From positions 564,501-628,500 of the forward strand of contig OZ025207.1 of NCBI GenBank assembly GCA_964019055.1: a DNA stretch of 64,000 nucleotides, in the 5' to 3' direction. Positions 33,656 through 45,145 of the stretch are shown in pieces. The DNA comes from Anthopleura xanthogrammica. Taxonomy: Eukaryota; Cnidaria; Anthozoa; Actiniaria; Actiniidae. The notes under the pieces were generated by a model, which ran no database searches, was not told the DNA's origin, and saw nothing but the letters and a program-made list of their open reading frames with translations. Each line of letters opens with the position of its first letter. The first letter of the stretch is position 1. Both the position numbers and the translations under genes were made by a program.

Positions 33656-35881
33656 ATGTTTTGCCATAAATGTGGAAGCGAATATTTGGACAAAACAGCC
33701 AAGTTTTGCATATCGTGCGGGGTGGCACTCATCGTTGTTGAAGCAAGTACTAGCACAGCGGAACAAGATTCCAAAAAGGCTCTCACCTTTCAAGAATTCC
33801 TTGGAAACCGTAATCCAAAAGATGGGGATTTATCTTTTGGATCAGTGAAAAACAAAAAGAAAAGAGAACGTCTGGAAGGTTGTAAACCATCCTCCAGCAA
33901 AAAGGCAAAAAAAGATGAAGTTGTTAAGGTTAGGTTAAGTTTATAGAGGCAAAATCACTGAGTTTACCCTTAGACAAAACGAAACCATTTACAAATGTAT
34001 TTGATAATAAAGCATTTAAGCTTAGTTTGGAGTTAAATTCTACTTCTCCTCATATCACACCAATGAGTTTAAATATTAACCTATACCCATGGTTAGAAGC
34101 TTAACTCTATTAATAAATAACTTAGTTCATAGTTCATACTAAGCTTACATAAAGCTGTTTTTTCCTTTTAGTTTTGTAGTAACTTATGTTTTATTTAAAC
34201 ACTATATAAACATTGGTATTGTCGAATTTGATGGCAACCAGCTCAAGATTAAGAGGGGATCTCTTCTCCCAATAGAACTGAACAAATCAGCTTCAGAAGT
34301 GAGAGTTAAAAGACTTGGCATCGACAAGCAGCTGGCCCATAATAGACAGTTGAGAGAGGGTGATGATGGAGATTGGCAGCTCTTGTACCCTGATTGTGAT
34401 CTGGTGTATTACATACCAGGTACAAAGGTTCCATTCACAGTGGAAAAGTACAAAGAATCTCTGGGGAGACCCTACAACCGTGTGAACTTGTATATATGCA
34501 AGACAGAAGACTATCAAGAACGTAAGTGACATATCAGCAGAAGTCAAACATGAAAGACCTATGGAAATGGCAATTTTACAATATTTTTATCTTTTAAATT
34601 TTAGTTAATGGTGCAGATTCAGATGGAGAATACAGAGTAGACAAGATGGAGAATGACTTTGGAAAAGAACAGGTGAGTTTGATTAACTCTAAGACAGACA
34701 CCTAATAAACTTATAAAAAAATAAAGAGAGTTACCTGTATTTATATTGACCAGCATCATCATCCATCACATAACATATATATACAAACCTACATACATAC
34801 ACACATTCTATTTACTCAGTTCTACATTCTATATACTCATAGAATTCAAGCTCTTCAAATGAAACAGACCAACAGGAAAAAAGCACAGCTAACCAACAAG
34901 AGTATGACTTGCCAACAGTTCCAGGATTCAGATCTCATGAAGGTTTGTGTTTACTTTGACAATTACAATGACAATCTGTAAATCTGATACAACATGGCCA
35001 CTCATGTTGTTAACATTACTCCAAACCCATTCATCATCCTCAATTTTCATTTTCAATTTAGAACACAACTCCAAACCATTGTCATAAAGTGCATTCTTAT
35101 TTGTTTGTCTTCATTAAATTTGCGTTTGAGAAGTACATTTGAATGGTAATAAGAAGAAATATTGAATAATATTCTAACTTGAGGCCACTAAGGCAGGGCA
35201 TCTGTGGAGTACAGGAAAAAAATTGAATGCATTCTTCATTCTTCCTGAGGCTATTTCCTCATGCTTAGAACGTTTCAAGACAGTGTTATGAGTTGTCTTT
35301 CCTATTATTTCCTCTTCAGTGATCAATATAGATGAGGATCAAAACCAAGACACCTAATTGGACAACCAAGGCACCCAAGACACCCAATCTGACAACCAAG
35401 GCACCAAAGGACCTAACACAGTTAACATACTACCCCAAAGTCCTACCAAAACCATTCGTGAGACAGTGTTAATGAAGATCCACAGGACAAATGTTAGGCA
35501 AGATTTCCTGAAACATTTTTCAAATTAAACAAAGATATAGTGACAGTTTTCATCAATGAAAGGGGCAAAGAGAAGGGAGCAGGCACTGGAGTAACCAGAG
35601 ATGCATACAGCATGTTTTGGCAAGATGTTTGCGATTCTCTGATGGTGGGGGAAGCTGAGCATGTGCCTAGTATAAGGCATAATTATCAAAGAAAGGAATG
35701 GGAAGCCATAGGAAGAATTCTCTTAATGGGCTATCGTTCCTGCCAGTACTTTCCTTTGCTTTTATCCAAAACATTTGTAACATACTGTTTGTTTGGTGAG
35801 GATAACATAAATGGAAACATGCTGATGGAGTCTTTCAAGCACTTCATATCTGAAAGTGAGAGGGGAGTGAGAAACTACCAG
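33656..35881 (+). pseudogene. zinc-ribbon/HECT-like gene, broken
   Basis: Exons 33656-33933, 34172-34521, 34605-34672, 34843-34942 and 35320-35881 join in register. The N-terminus is a zinc ribbon (MFCHKCGSEYLDKTAKFCIS then CG). The second exon reads INIGIVEFDGNQLKIKRGSL and LLYPDCDLVYYIPGTKVPFT, a ubiquitin-like or adaptor-like region. The last exon holds a HECT-like lobe: VFINERGKEKGAGTGVTRDA, FWQDV, EWEAIGRILLMGYRSCQYFP and a LSKTFV ... F end. A TAA at 35355 and a frameshift at a T5 run near 35515 disable the copy. Cnidarian HECT-like families are expanded and often found as such fragments; ligase activity is inferred only from the fold. Confidence 0.6.
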
Positions 35882-35895
35882 GTATCAGTAAGCTA

Positions 35896-37043
35896 GACAA
35901 CTTCGAATTCATGCCTGCCGGTAAAATCAAAGTCTGGCATACCTATGGAATGGGCAAAGGGAAGTTATCAAAACGGAAAATCCATCAGCAGGTATATTAA
36001 ATGTTTCCGTTTGTTCATTAAATTAATTTATCATTCATTCAATATTCCATTCGTTCATTAGTTTGTTCATCCATATTCATGCATTCGTTTGTTCGTTCGT
36101 TCATTCATGCATTCGTTCGTTCATTCATTCACTTATTCATTCATTAATTCATTTGTTAGTTCGTTCATTTGTTTCTTTATTCATTTTCGTCTAATCAACA
36201 ACTGCCTGGAGTCGAACTTTTCATCGGGCAGTTTCAAATCCCTTTCTCAAGAACAGTACAAGACACAGCATGACAAAGACCAGGTTGCAGAGAAAAGTAC
36301 TGAAGGAAATGATCAGAGTACCAGCCAAGCAGTCTATACTTGTCCCCACGATGGGTGTGTACTTGTCTTCCTGAGACTTGGTAATTTGATAAATCACCTG
36401 ACTTCTGACAAATGTACGAGGACTTCCGAGAAGCACACACTTTTAGATCTGGCAAAGATGGGCTACAAGAGTTAGTTAGAGTGCTAGTCCTCTTGCTCAA
36501 GGTTGGGACCTTAGAGCATCCAAGAAAGCATACCGTTTCAGCAAGAAAGAAAACGATTACCTCTTGACCAAATTCGAGATCGGTCAATCAACTGATAGAA
36601 AGGTCGATGCTAATGTTGTAGCCCAAGATATGAGATGTGTTTGTGGTTCTGATGACGAAAGGCTTTTTCAAAGGTCAGAGTTCTTAAGTTCTAAACAGAT
36701 TGCTTCTTATTTTTCCCGACTCGCTGCAAAGTTTAAAAACCAAACAGCTACTGAATTCGATCTTGAGGCCATTGAAGAAGATAATAACTTCACGAGGGCA
36801 AGAAACAGTGCAATTGAATCCATCGGCCTTCAGCACCCCATTGTCTATGGCCAGTACAACATTTGTGCCCTGGTAGAAAAGAACACCTTAAAAAATCTGA
36901 AACTTAGAATGTTACAAGTCATGAGCGAGAGTCTTGGACCTCAAGTTCCAAAAAAGCCAGAAAGAGCAAAGGCTCTATATTTAAAACTACTTAATGAAGC
37001 CGTCAAAAGCTGTAGCTGTCACCAGAAAGGGATGAAAGAATAG
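35896..37043 (+). pseudogene. C2H2-finger protein of a cnidarian-type family
   Basis: A first piece (about 35896-35992, KIKVWHTYGMGKGKLSKRK) ends at GTATAT. A second (from about 36212) carries a finger-like YTCPHDGCVLVFLRLGNLIN ... C. A third (36490-37043) reads QGWDLRASKKAYRFSKKEND ... FQRSEFLSSKQIASYFSRLA, a conserved block that I remember from uncharacterised cnidarian proteins (GW-x-L ... RFS ... F-L-x-x-x-Q-I-x-x-F/Y-FSRL). A stop and a frame change near 36470-36490 separate the parts. Its role is unknown; the finger suggests nucleic-acid binding. The intron at 35993-36210 is rich in ATTC-type repeats. Confidence 0.5.
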
Positions 37044-37829
37044 CTGTACTAACACAAAGTTATCTTAACTAATTAGCACTAAGCACTAAGCAGAACTAAA
37101 ACTGTTAACAGACGGATTGGGTATATATACGTGTTGTTTCAGTTATTCGTATATTGTATTATATATTAGAACTCATGTATTTTGTATCATAGAGGAGGAA
37201 ATCGGGTATTGGTATTTACGCACTGAATGCTAGAAAACGTTACTTCCATGGATATGCCAATTATTCTTGACCTGTTGCGTGACATATTTATTTTTCTTGT
37301 AGAAGATTTGTGGTCATTTTGAGTCATTCTTGTATTCAATTACGATTTATAAGCTTAAAAAGTATATTTTACTCTACAAAAACAGTATCGTGACCAAATA
37401 TAAAACGGGTTCCTTTTCCTCTCTCGTAATTTGCATATTGAAGACAGCGCTTCAAATTAGTTAGTTGCATTTCGTGCTTGAACACCTCCTAATAAAATTT
37501 AGGTACCAGCAGAGATATTGTAGTCTAAATTTCGTCTAAAATTTGATCGTCAGTTGACCACAAGATATTGAGGGTTTTATGAGGCTAAATATAAGTGCCA
37601 AGAAGAAAGTTTGTAACAATACGAATAATACATATTAAAGATATGTCAACTTAGTTTCATGCAAAATGTGGTTTGAATTGGTTGCTTTTCACGCCGTCTA
37701 TTAATTATTGAAGTTGGCTCTCGATTCGTGCATATTAATTAAAAATTTTAATCGATTTTTCAAACTTTTGTAATTAAAAAAAAATCGCGCTTGGACTTCG
37801 TAATCATTTTTTCTGAAATACCTATCTAG
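37044..37829. other. no gene seen
   Basis: AT-rich spacer without coding or repeat structure that I can support. Confidence 0.5.
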
Positions 37830-38640
37830 GAAGGTTCTTTTGGTGAAATAAAATCAACTTTGATTTTAAGCAACTGTCTTGAGTTTCTTGGTCGTTATAG
37901 ACATACGCTCTTAAATCATTGGAGTATGTTCGGGATAACAGACATTCCAGCTGACCTAACATGCACCAGTATTGCCCAGGAATGGCACAAACCCAGAGGA
38001 GATTCAATTACCCCTGAGCCAATAATGAAGTGTACTTTTGTGAAGTCAGGAGTTGAGGGTAACAGGAAAAGAAAGCTTGATCGAGTGTTTTGTAAGCTTT
38101 ATGATGCTAGAGATAGCAGTCTTAGAATTAAAGGATGGGAAAGAGAGTCAGTGATGGGTATGTGCAGCTTTCTAAGCAGTGAAAAGAAACAAGCTCCATT
38201 TTCATATTTGGTAGCTGACCAAGAATTCTCAGAGTCAATTAATACAGTGTTTGGAAATGTTCCACTGGGTTCAACGGTAGTACACCAGCTCACTGATCTA
38301 AGAGAAGAAGAATTAACATTTCATTTTTATAGACCAGATAACTGTGTAGAGTTGCAACCACAGCAAGAAATCCCTGCATTTCCCCAAATTCCCCTGCCTG
38401 CCTTTACTACAAGTGATATTTCACAAGACCTGCTGTCTGATCCACTTATAAAAGCAATCTCATTGGACCAAGACAGTGCCTGGAATATAGAATAAAACAA
38501 TATTTCCCAGGCTCAAAACCCTATGTGGTTTGAAGCTAGAAAGTTACACTTAACAGCTTCTAATTTTGGTAGAATCATCAATTGAAAACAGCAAACCTCA
38601 GAGAAATTTCTGAACTCACTTTTTGAACACAAAGACATCA
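37830..38640 (+). pseudogene. YqaJ-like nuclease gene fragment
   Basis: The main frame (37860-38495) reads LTCTSIAQEWHKPRGDSITP ... ESVMGMCSFLSSEKKQ ..., a region that precedes the nuclease in YqaJ proteins. After TAA at 38493 the same frame continues with NPMWFEARKLHLTASNFGRI, the R-x-T-A-S-x-F-G motif of YqaJ/lambda-type exonucleases, then more stops. The later motifs (D...ExK) are absent, so this is a truncated relative of the 47739 gene. Confidence 0.65.
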
Positions 38641-39172
38641 AAAAATGAAGCGGTTTCACAGAGGATGCTTCGATTTTTATATCATACGAGTTGCCCTGTC
38701 ATTATTTAGAGGGGGAGGCTATTGCAAATAGGGGTTAAGTCGCCAATTTTTATGCAGGAAGAAAGGGAGGGGGATATGAATTTAGATACTGTCATAAGCA
38801 ATTCTGAAATGACAGGTTAATTAACTTTTGGGGATCTATTTACCAGCCATGGTTGCTATGGAAAGGATATAAATCTCTAAGAGATTTGTTTTCTTATGTT
38901 TTAATGTCGCCCTCTATGGCACTCGCGTCCATTATATAACACTCACTTAATGGTACTTTATTTTTAGTGATGATTCAGACCACAACTTAATGGTCTTTCA
39001 CCTTATGAAAGACCAGCTGTACCACAAATACAAGGGAGAAAACAAGTGTCCCTGGAAGGTGTTACAGTTACAAGGTAATTATGAGGACATCATATTTCAT
39101 GCTATTTAATTCTACTGGCTTAATCGTACTATGATATGCATGTACATGCAAATTTGATAGTCAGATAGCACA

Positions 39173-39260
39173 GAATGAATGAATGAACTTTATTTACTGA
39201 GGGTAAACACATAACAGCTATAATTTCGAAAATCATACTGATGACCCAGTGGCCCTTCAG
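39173..39260 (-). mobile_element. retroelement 3' tail
   Basis: gaatgaatgaatgaactttatttactgagg-type sequence (an AATG repeat, then ctttatttactgagggtaaa) has the form of a minus-strand non-LTR 3' end. Nothing coding remains. Confidence 0.35.
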
Positions 39261-39562
39261 AAAAAGAAGTTGAATGTTACGTTAAATGACATTTGGGATT
39301 TCAATTATTCACTCTTTTCATTTCTCTTTTAGCGGCATACAAGACTTATATGAAGTCCAAGAGAAGTTATTCTAAGATGTGCCAAAGGCGTAAACCAAGC
39401 GCATGTGACTTCATGTAGGCAGCAAAACAGGAAGAGAGAGGTAAGATACTTTCTGAACGTGATACGTAGGTCTTAATCTAGGTCAATTCAATCAATTGAA
39501 ATTATTTATATAGACTTATAAATCTCTGAAACTTCAGTAATATATCTAGTATAAACATTGAG

Positions 39563-39671
39563 TTAGGCCCGGTATAGAAGTGGAATTCCAACATTAGGTT
39601 TAAATATTTTTGCTTGTTTCCATTAGATTTAGTACGTGAAATTCGACGTCTAATTTATAAACCGGGCCTAA
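39563..39671. mobile_element. 109-bp MITE-like inverted repeat
   Basis: TTAGGCCCGGTATA at the left end pairs with ATAAACCGGGCCTAA at the right end, with weaker pairing further in. No coding capacity; target duplication not clear. Confidence 0.5.
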
Positions 39672-39777
39672 GTTACCAAAAAGACAGAAATACGATAAAA
39701 TATGGTAAATCACCAAATCACACATTTCTGCTACAAATACCGCAGCTTCGATATTCTGGTTAAGTGAACGTGTGCAC

Positions 39778-39871
39778 GCACAAAACAATTCAAGGCGAGG
39801 CTCCGGGGAAACAAAACCATATATTAGGATTCTTCATTGTTTCCCTGGAGCCTCACCTTGAATTTTTGCGC
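39778..39871. mobile_element. 94-bp hairpin element
   Basis: The left arm (cacaaaacaattcaaggcga then ggctccggggaaacaa) pairs with the right arm (ttgtttccctggagcctcac then cttgaatttttgcg) with few mismatches around a loop of about 20 bases. A short fold-back MITE in the intron of the SSEES-type gene. Confidence 0.6.
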
Positions 39872-40775
39872 GTAGCGCTGTAAAAACCACCAACATGGTC
39901 ACGGTGAAGTTGCGTGCTATCGAAAAATTCCTCTCTATATACTAAGTTTTTATATGTAGACTTTACAAGAAAGGTAATATTTAAATTCATGAGAACGACA
40001 TGTGCTTCAGTGTCCTCTTGGCACTCTTGGCAACATTGTCAATTTCAAAGTGAAAATGAAGACATGAAATGTTATTTTGGATGCAAGTGTACGTAAATGG
40101 TTTTTATAATTATTTTGCAGAAACTTGGAAGGCACTTAAAGAGCCTGGCCTCCAAAGATAATTGGAGTGACTCCAAAAAGGCCCAAGTGGCAGAAGTCAT
40201 GTTCAATGACTACATGTCCAGCGAGGAAAGCGAAGTAGAGGACGATGGGAGACGAGTGTATGTGATGAAACCTCTGCCATGGGAGAGTGATGAACTGAAA
40301 AAGAAGAAGAGATCCCTTGACCGAGAGCACCTTTCATCACTCTCCCAGTTGGTCAGGCACAGGATCGCACCTCAAAGGAAGGGCCAGCCTTCACAAAGGC
40401 AAAAACCAGATTCCTGCCCAGACTGGGCAAGTCAGTAACATATATGCCAAGTGTTATGTTGATCGATATACTCGCTCAATGTTACGTTCTCCAATATAAT
40501 TTTGTTAATCAATATGTATATATACCACTACTTCCAATAGCATTAAATTATCATTTGTTAATCAATAGTTCTAATAACCTTTCACTTTTTAATAACACTG
40601 TATATAAATATTCATTATAAATAAAAATACATTCATCCATCAAGATATAATATTTTATACTGCCCTATAAAAGGTGGAAAAATAAGTGCAGTGCATGATG
40701 GGAAAGCTGAGTGAAAAAGTGAGGAATCAAATATACAATAGTGGTTTTCCTGCACTCTTTTTATCGCTATAGCAC

Positions 40776-40950
40776 AAAGATGCCTATAATGAACTTTGCC
40801 CCCATTGTTACAGTCCTATAAAGATGCCCATACTGATGTTTACCCAAACATTAAAGTCCTATAAAGATGCCTATAGTGATCTTTAGCCAAATATTAAAGG
40901 TTTGTAAAGATGCCTATACTAAAATTTACTCAGATATTAAAGTAAAGTAG
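40776..40950. repeat. 43/44-bp tandem repeat, about four units
   Basis: Units start AAAGATGCCTATA or AAAGATGCCCATA at 40776, 40820, 40863 and 40906, each with ...TTTA/GCC...ATTAAAG and a trailing tcctat or ttgt. Divergence is 15-25% by eye; further degraded copies may reach 41050. Confidence 0.75.
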
Positions 40951-41117
40951 AAAGGCACCTTTAATACCCTTTATACCATCTTTAATATATCATAGTAAAG
41001 TCTCCATAACCAGCCTTTACTTTCACATATTAAAGGTGTGTAAACATATCTTTCTCGCCTTTATCATTTTAGTGTCAAGGTCTATAAATGCACAATTAAT
41101 CTCTCTTTAAAATTCCT

Positions 41118-41708
41118 TTAATCAGGTTTAAATTTATTAGTTCGCCCTCTGTACAGACCCAAAAAGGGAGCATCAGAGGAGTTTGCTTCGATCCTTCGGA
41201 TACAGATGTCCAAGTCTCCTGTGAAGATTAAAAAAGTAAGCATTGGCAACAAGCGTCCCTGCTTTCCAATGGATTTAATAATTGAGAAAAAAGCCATACT
41301 AGAAGACACTGATCCTTCACCAACATTCGTACGAGAACAAGTTGCTCCCTCCACATTAACAACATTTGGTCATCTTGCAAATTTAAAACCTAGGCAGCTA
41401 TTGGATATCAAAGCTTAAGTCAACTGTTTAACTCCTCCCAAGACAGTGACCCAAAAAGCCACCTAGGAAGACGTACAAGTTGCTGAGTGCCAATTAACAG
41501 ATGCTACCGGTTCCATTTGGATCATTTGTCTAATTCAGTAGTAACTGATGTGCTTGACATGAAATGTGTAAACAAACTTTCTTCCTATCTTACTTGCACC
41601 GACTGCACGAAAAAAGTGGTTCCAGGAGAAAGAAATGTTTTCACCTGTGATAACTGCCATGCCACAATGCATAAGAGATGCAAAAAAAAAATTATTTCTG
41701 TGTTTTGA
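41118..41708 (+). pseudogene. RPA-like OB-fold protein fragment
   Basis: One frame reads SPVKIKKVSIGNKRPCFPMD ... LKPRQLLDIKA, then TAA, and in the same frame QVAECQLTDATGSIWIICL, the D-x-T-G-S-I-x-I box of single-strand-binding OB folds, after another TAG. A further shift gives LTCTDCTKKVVPGERNVFTC with DNCHATM, a four-Cys zinc site like that in the RPA large subunit. Two nonsense codons and one frameshift. RPA-like proteins bind single-stranded DNA; versions occur in Helitrons and other elements, so it may come from one. Confidence 0.55.
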
Positions 41709-41769
41709 CCGTAAATCATGAGGGACGTCATGCTTACGCTGAACTAATCCCAAAAACATTTTTTTAACA

Positions 41770-42237
41770 CCCTGGTGATAACGAAGCCCATTGGTTTAGA
41801 ATGTGGCCACACTTTTTGTCAGGTGTGTGTCGGAAAAATAAAGGATGGTCCACTTGCTAGACAGAAATGTCCATCTTGCAGACATGCCATGTCCATGGAT
41901 CCAATGTATCCCTGACAGCACTGGTGGCACCACTATCTGCCAAATGCACCAATGATGGGTGTTCTTGGACTGGGAAAGTTGGCGAACATGAGCACCATTT
42001 GACCCATTGCAAATACAGGATTACAAACTGTGTTAACCAGACAGCAGGTTGCATTGTGTCTGTGCCAAGAAACAGCATCACCGGGCATGAAAAAGAGTGT
42101 TCCTACAGACTGGGCAAATGCTCAGATTGTAATGAGATGGTTGCACTGATAAAGATGGGCCACCACAAAATGAGAAAGTGCCTGATGTGCAAAGTTATTT
42201 GCCCGTACTTTATGCACCAAGGGGGGAACACTACATA
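41770..42237 (+). pseudogene. TRAF-like RING/zinc-finger fragment
   Basis: Frame 1 reads LECGHTFCQVCVGKIKDG ... QKCPSCRHAMS, the centre and end of a RING finger without its first C-x2-C. After a shift near 41900, frame 2 reads CTNDGCSWTGKVGEHEHHLT ... CKYRITNC ... C ... EKECSYRLGKCSDCNE, TRAF-type zinc fingers, to TAA at 42236. TRAFs are ubiquitin ligases or adaptors of immune signalling. With its first cysteine pair lost and a frameshift it is dead; the MATH domain is absent. Confidence 0.65.
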
Positions 42238-42795
42238 AAGTTGTAAGTGTGAAGTATGACTGTTTTCTTTTTGTTTATGTTTGTTTATAAATGAAATATT
42301 TGCTTGCAAATAGTGTTTTTATGTTTATGAATCCCTGATGGTTTTTAATTTAAATTAAAACAATAGTCACAGTTATTATTGATTACGTAATGCTATGCAA
42401 ATGTGGTGGGGTTGGAAGGAAGTCAATTGTTATTACCCCCTCGAGTATCTAGATGGTCACACGTTATTGTAACAGCGTCCTTTTCACGCTGCTATCCAAC
42501 GAGACCACTTCGTAAATTCTTTGATCATCATTATTCGGTAAGTTTACTCTTTTACCTACTAATTTAGTGGTCTTTTTGCTTAAGTTAAGGTTAATTACTT
42601 ACTAATTTGATTAGCCCTTACGTGGTTTTGTTTTAATAAGTTAATTCGGGCCACTTTAGGTTGCTTCTGTTTGTTGAAAGCATTGCCACGGGGTCTTTAT
42701 TTTCGAACAAATAGGACTTAAGATTGCTTTTATTATGGCTGGTAGGTTGCCTTAAGTGCTTATTTTAGGGCATTCATTCGTTAAGCGTTTATTTG
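42238..42795. other. no clear gene; possible 5' exon at about 42480-42538
   Basis: AT-rich. The stretch cttcgtaaattctttgatca ... attcg ends at a strong donor (GTAAGTTT at 42539), so it could be a non-coding first exon; no partner is proven. Confidence 0.3.
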
Positions 42796-42990
42796 GGACG
42801 GTGATGTTTGGTTAGCAGGCGTGGGTGGACAGACAGTCCATAAGTTGCATCGTTTTGATTTAAATATTATTAATTCTTACGAGCCTGACATTATTTTGTA
42901 GATAGGAACAAATTATCTATCTTCTTTTGCGCCTGAAGTCATTGGTTCTGCTATAGATGACTTAGTTCAGTTACTTTTAGGATATTTGTA
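42796..42990 (+). pseudogene. SGNH-hydrolase-like fragment
   Basis: The frame reads VWLAGVGGQTVHKLHRFDLN, then YEPDIIL, a stop, IGTNYLSSF and IGSAIDDLVQLLL. This matches block II-III of SGNH/GDSL hydrolases (G-x-G ... P-D-I-V-x-x-x-G-T-N-D-L); here N-D is N-Y and a TAG breaks the strand. Retroelements of several phyla carry such esterase domains. Confidence 0.45.
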
Positions 42991-43015
42991 AGTTTGTGTG
43001 GTTGGTGTTGTGTAA

Positions 43016-44833
43016 TACCACATGCTATTTCAAAAGGCAGAAAAAAAGAAAAGCTGAAGAAAACAAGAAGTTGAATCAAAATCCCAATGCTGAATTAAAA
43101 GTAAGCCCTCAGGTTTTAGGAAAAGCCCCAAGCAAAGTAAAGAAGTCCATGCCTAAATGTTCTAAAAGAAAATTCCATGTGCTTGCTAAGTTGGTTCAAG
43201 AATTCTCACCTAGAAAAAGAAAATCTGTGATAAATGTATGTGTTGGCAATACCAAGAGAAGGAAGTTAGGCATAAAATAAGGATTTCTGGAGAACCTGTG
43301 AATGTTTAGTCTTGTGCGAATGTAACCACCAGTGCCCAAGCTGCTCTAAATATGAACACAAACAGAAAACTCGCTGACAATTCTAGAGCCAGAAAACTTG
43401 CCGAACCTGCTCACCTTTTTCCACCCATATCAAAGACAGCACCTGAAAGAATCAAGGCTACCTTACAGGCACAAAGACTACAATGTTCTGAACTTGAGAG
43501 GCAACTGAAAGAAATGAAGCTAGAAATTGAGAAATCCAGCATTGAAGTTGACAGTGAACTCATCAAGGACATAACCACTATTCTTGTTAATTCTGAGAGC
43601 TGCACTCCATTCATGAATCTGTTTTGGCAGGAACAGAAAAAGCTGTTGAAGAACAACTCGACTGGTGTAAGGTACCAACCTATGATTATTCGTTACTGCT
43701 TATCTCTTGTTGCAAAATCACCAGCATGCTACGATGAGTTGCGCAGGAGTAAAATTCTGAAGCTACCAAGTCAAAGAACACTGAGAGATTACAAGAACTG
43801 TATCTGCCCCCACACTGGATTTCAAGAAAAAGTCATTGAAGACCTAAAAGAAAAAATAGCTACTTTGATGTTCAGCGATACGTGGTTCTGCTCTTTGATG
43901 AAATGAAGATAACATCCAATCTTGTGTTTGACAAGTTCACTGGTGAACTGATTGGCTATATTGACTTGGGAGATCCAGATATAAACTTTGGAACACTAGA
44001 GAAAGCTAATAAACTTGCAAGCAATGCTTTGGTTTTTTGGTCAGAGGTGTTTGCACTGAGCTGAAGTTCAGTCTTGCATATTTTGCTACAGATGGTATTA
44101 CTTCATACCAGCTCCTGCCACTTTTCTGGGAGGCTGTAGGTGTTCTTGAGATGTCCTGTAACCTCTGGGTGATTGCAAGTACCTCAGATGGGGCCTCGCC
44201 TAACAGGAGGTTCTTTCGCATGCACAAAGCCATGGATGACAATGCTGATGGAGATGTTTGCTACAGAACCATCAATGCGTATGCTAGACACTGGTACACA
44301 TATTTCTTCTCAGATACTCCACATCTAGTCAAGACTACACAAAACAGCCTCTACAGTTCTGGCCATGGATCATGTACTAGGTAGGTTTGTGTAAATTACA
44401 AAAAAAATATTGGGCAATCAATAACATAATATTTCCTTTTTCTCTGCATTGACATGGAATTTCTTTAAAAAAATATTTTTGATCTTATATTTAATGTTAT
44501 AATATCTTTTATAACAGTATTATGTGTGTACTACAAGAGTGCCGTTTAAAACTTGCAATTAACTAAAATAAAAAAAAATAACTAAAAATGATAATATAAT
44601 TACTCCTTAGGTACATGTGAAATGATGGCCAGTACATACTTTGGCAACACATAGCTCAGCTTTTTTACCAAGATGCTGAAAATGGTTTAAAGTTGTTGCC
44701 AAGAATGACCTATGATCATATTAAGCTGAATTTGTATTCTACGATGCGTGTGAATCTGGCAGCCCAGGTACTTAGTGCAAGTGAGGTGGCAGCAGTAATG
44801 AGATCGTTTGGCTCTCCAGATGCAACAAACTAA
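43016..44833 (+). pseudogene. P-element-like transposase, decayed
   Basis: The protein is readable in pieces: a Lys/Arg-rich start (43016-43280), then a coiled coil (LQCSELERQLKEMKLEIEKS) and FWQEQKKLLKNNSTGVRYQP, LRRSKILKLPSQRTLRDYKN (43352-43906), LLFDEMKITSNLVFDKFTGE (43882-44064), TDGITSYQLLPLFWEAVGVL, IASTSDGASPNRRFFRMHKA (44037-44384), a GT donor and, after 44607, [20 protein letters not shown] and [20 protein letters not shown]. These are the hallmark blocks of P-element/THAP9-type transposases. The THAP finger is missing and there are at least three frame changes and a TGA for Trp (about 44615). Not active. Confidence 0.8.
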
Positions 44834-44850
44834 GAAATACACCAGTTTCC

Positions 44851-45054
44851 CATTCAATGCAAACTGCTGTTTGAAGACCAGCCGACTCAGCCTCATTGAC
44901 TTGCGAATCATAAACAACAGCCAACAGTAACACATAAGGACTGTGCAAGTTGGACAATACCAATCCTACAGACTTCATGGTGAAATATAAACGAGGCTTA
45001 CTTATAAACGAGGTTGCATCTGTGGTCTTTAAAAACAGCAGTTTGTATTGAATG
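44851..45054. mobile_element. 204-bp hairpin MITE
   Basis: The arm CATTCAATGCAAACTGCTGT (44851-44870, then ttgaagacca) pairs with tggtctttaaaaacagcagt (45022-45041, then ttgtattgaatg). It sits directly behind the P-like transposase remnant. A catacatacata microsatellite follows at about 45083-45110. Confidence 0.6.
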
Positions 45055-45145
45055 TTTGCCAAAATGGTGTATCAAAAAATCTTACAATACATACATACAT
45101 ACATACATGTATACTTCAATCATGTGTATCTTCTTTTGTCTTACA

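Larger units (their letters stand above)
38968..40438 (+). pseudogene. three-exon 3' end of an acidic, SSEES-type protein
   Basis: Exons 38968-39074, 39333-39440 and 40121-40438 have GT/AG borders. They read LMVFHLMKDQLYHKYKGENK, then KSKRSYSKMCQRRKPSACD, then KLGRHLKSLASKDNWSDSKK with MSSEESEVEDDG, VMKPLPWESDELKKKKRSLD and a basic, Ser/Pro-rich end (RKGQPSQRQKPDSCPDWASQ). The middle exon needs a one-base shift (TAG at about 39416), since only the shifted frame (RQQNRKRE) joins the third exon in phase. I remember this layout (SSEES, LPW) from uncharacterised cnidarian proteins that sit in or near transposons; no function is known. The introns hold a retroelement tail and two hairpins. Confidence 0.55.
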
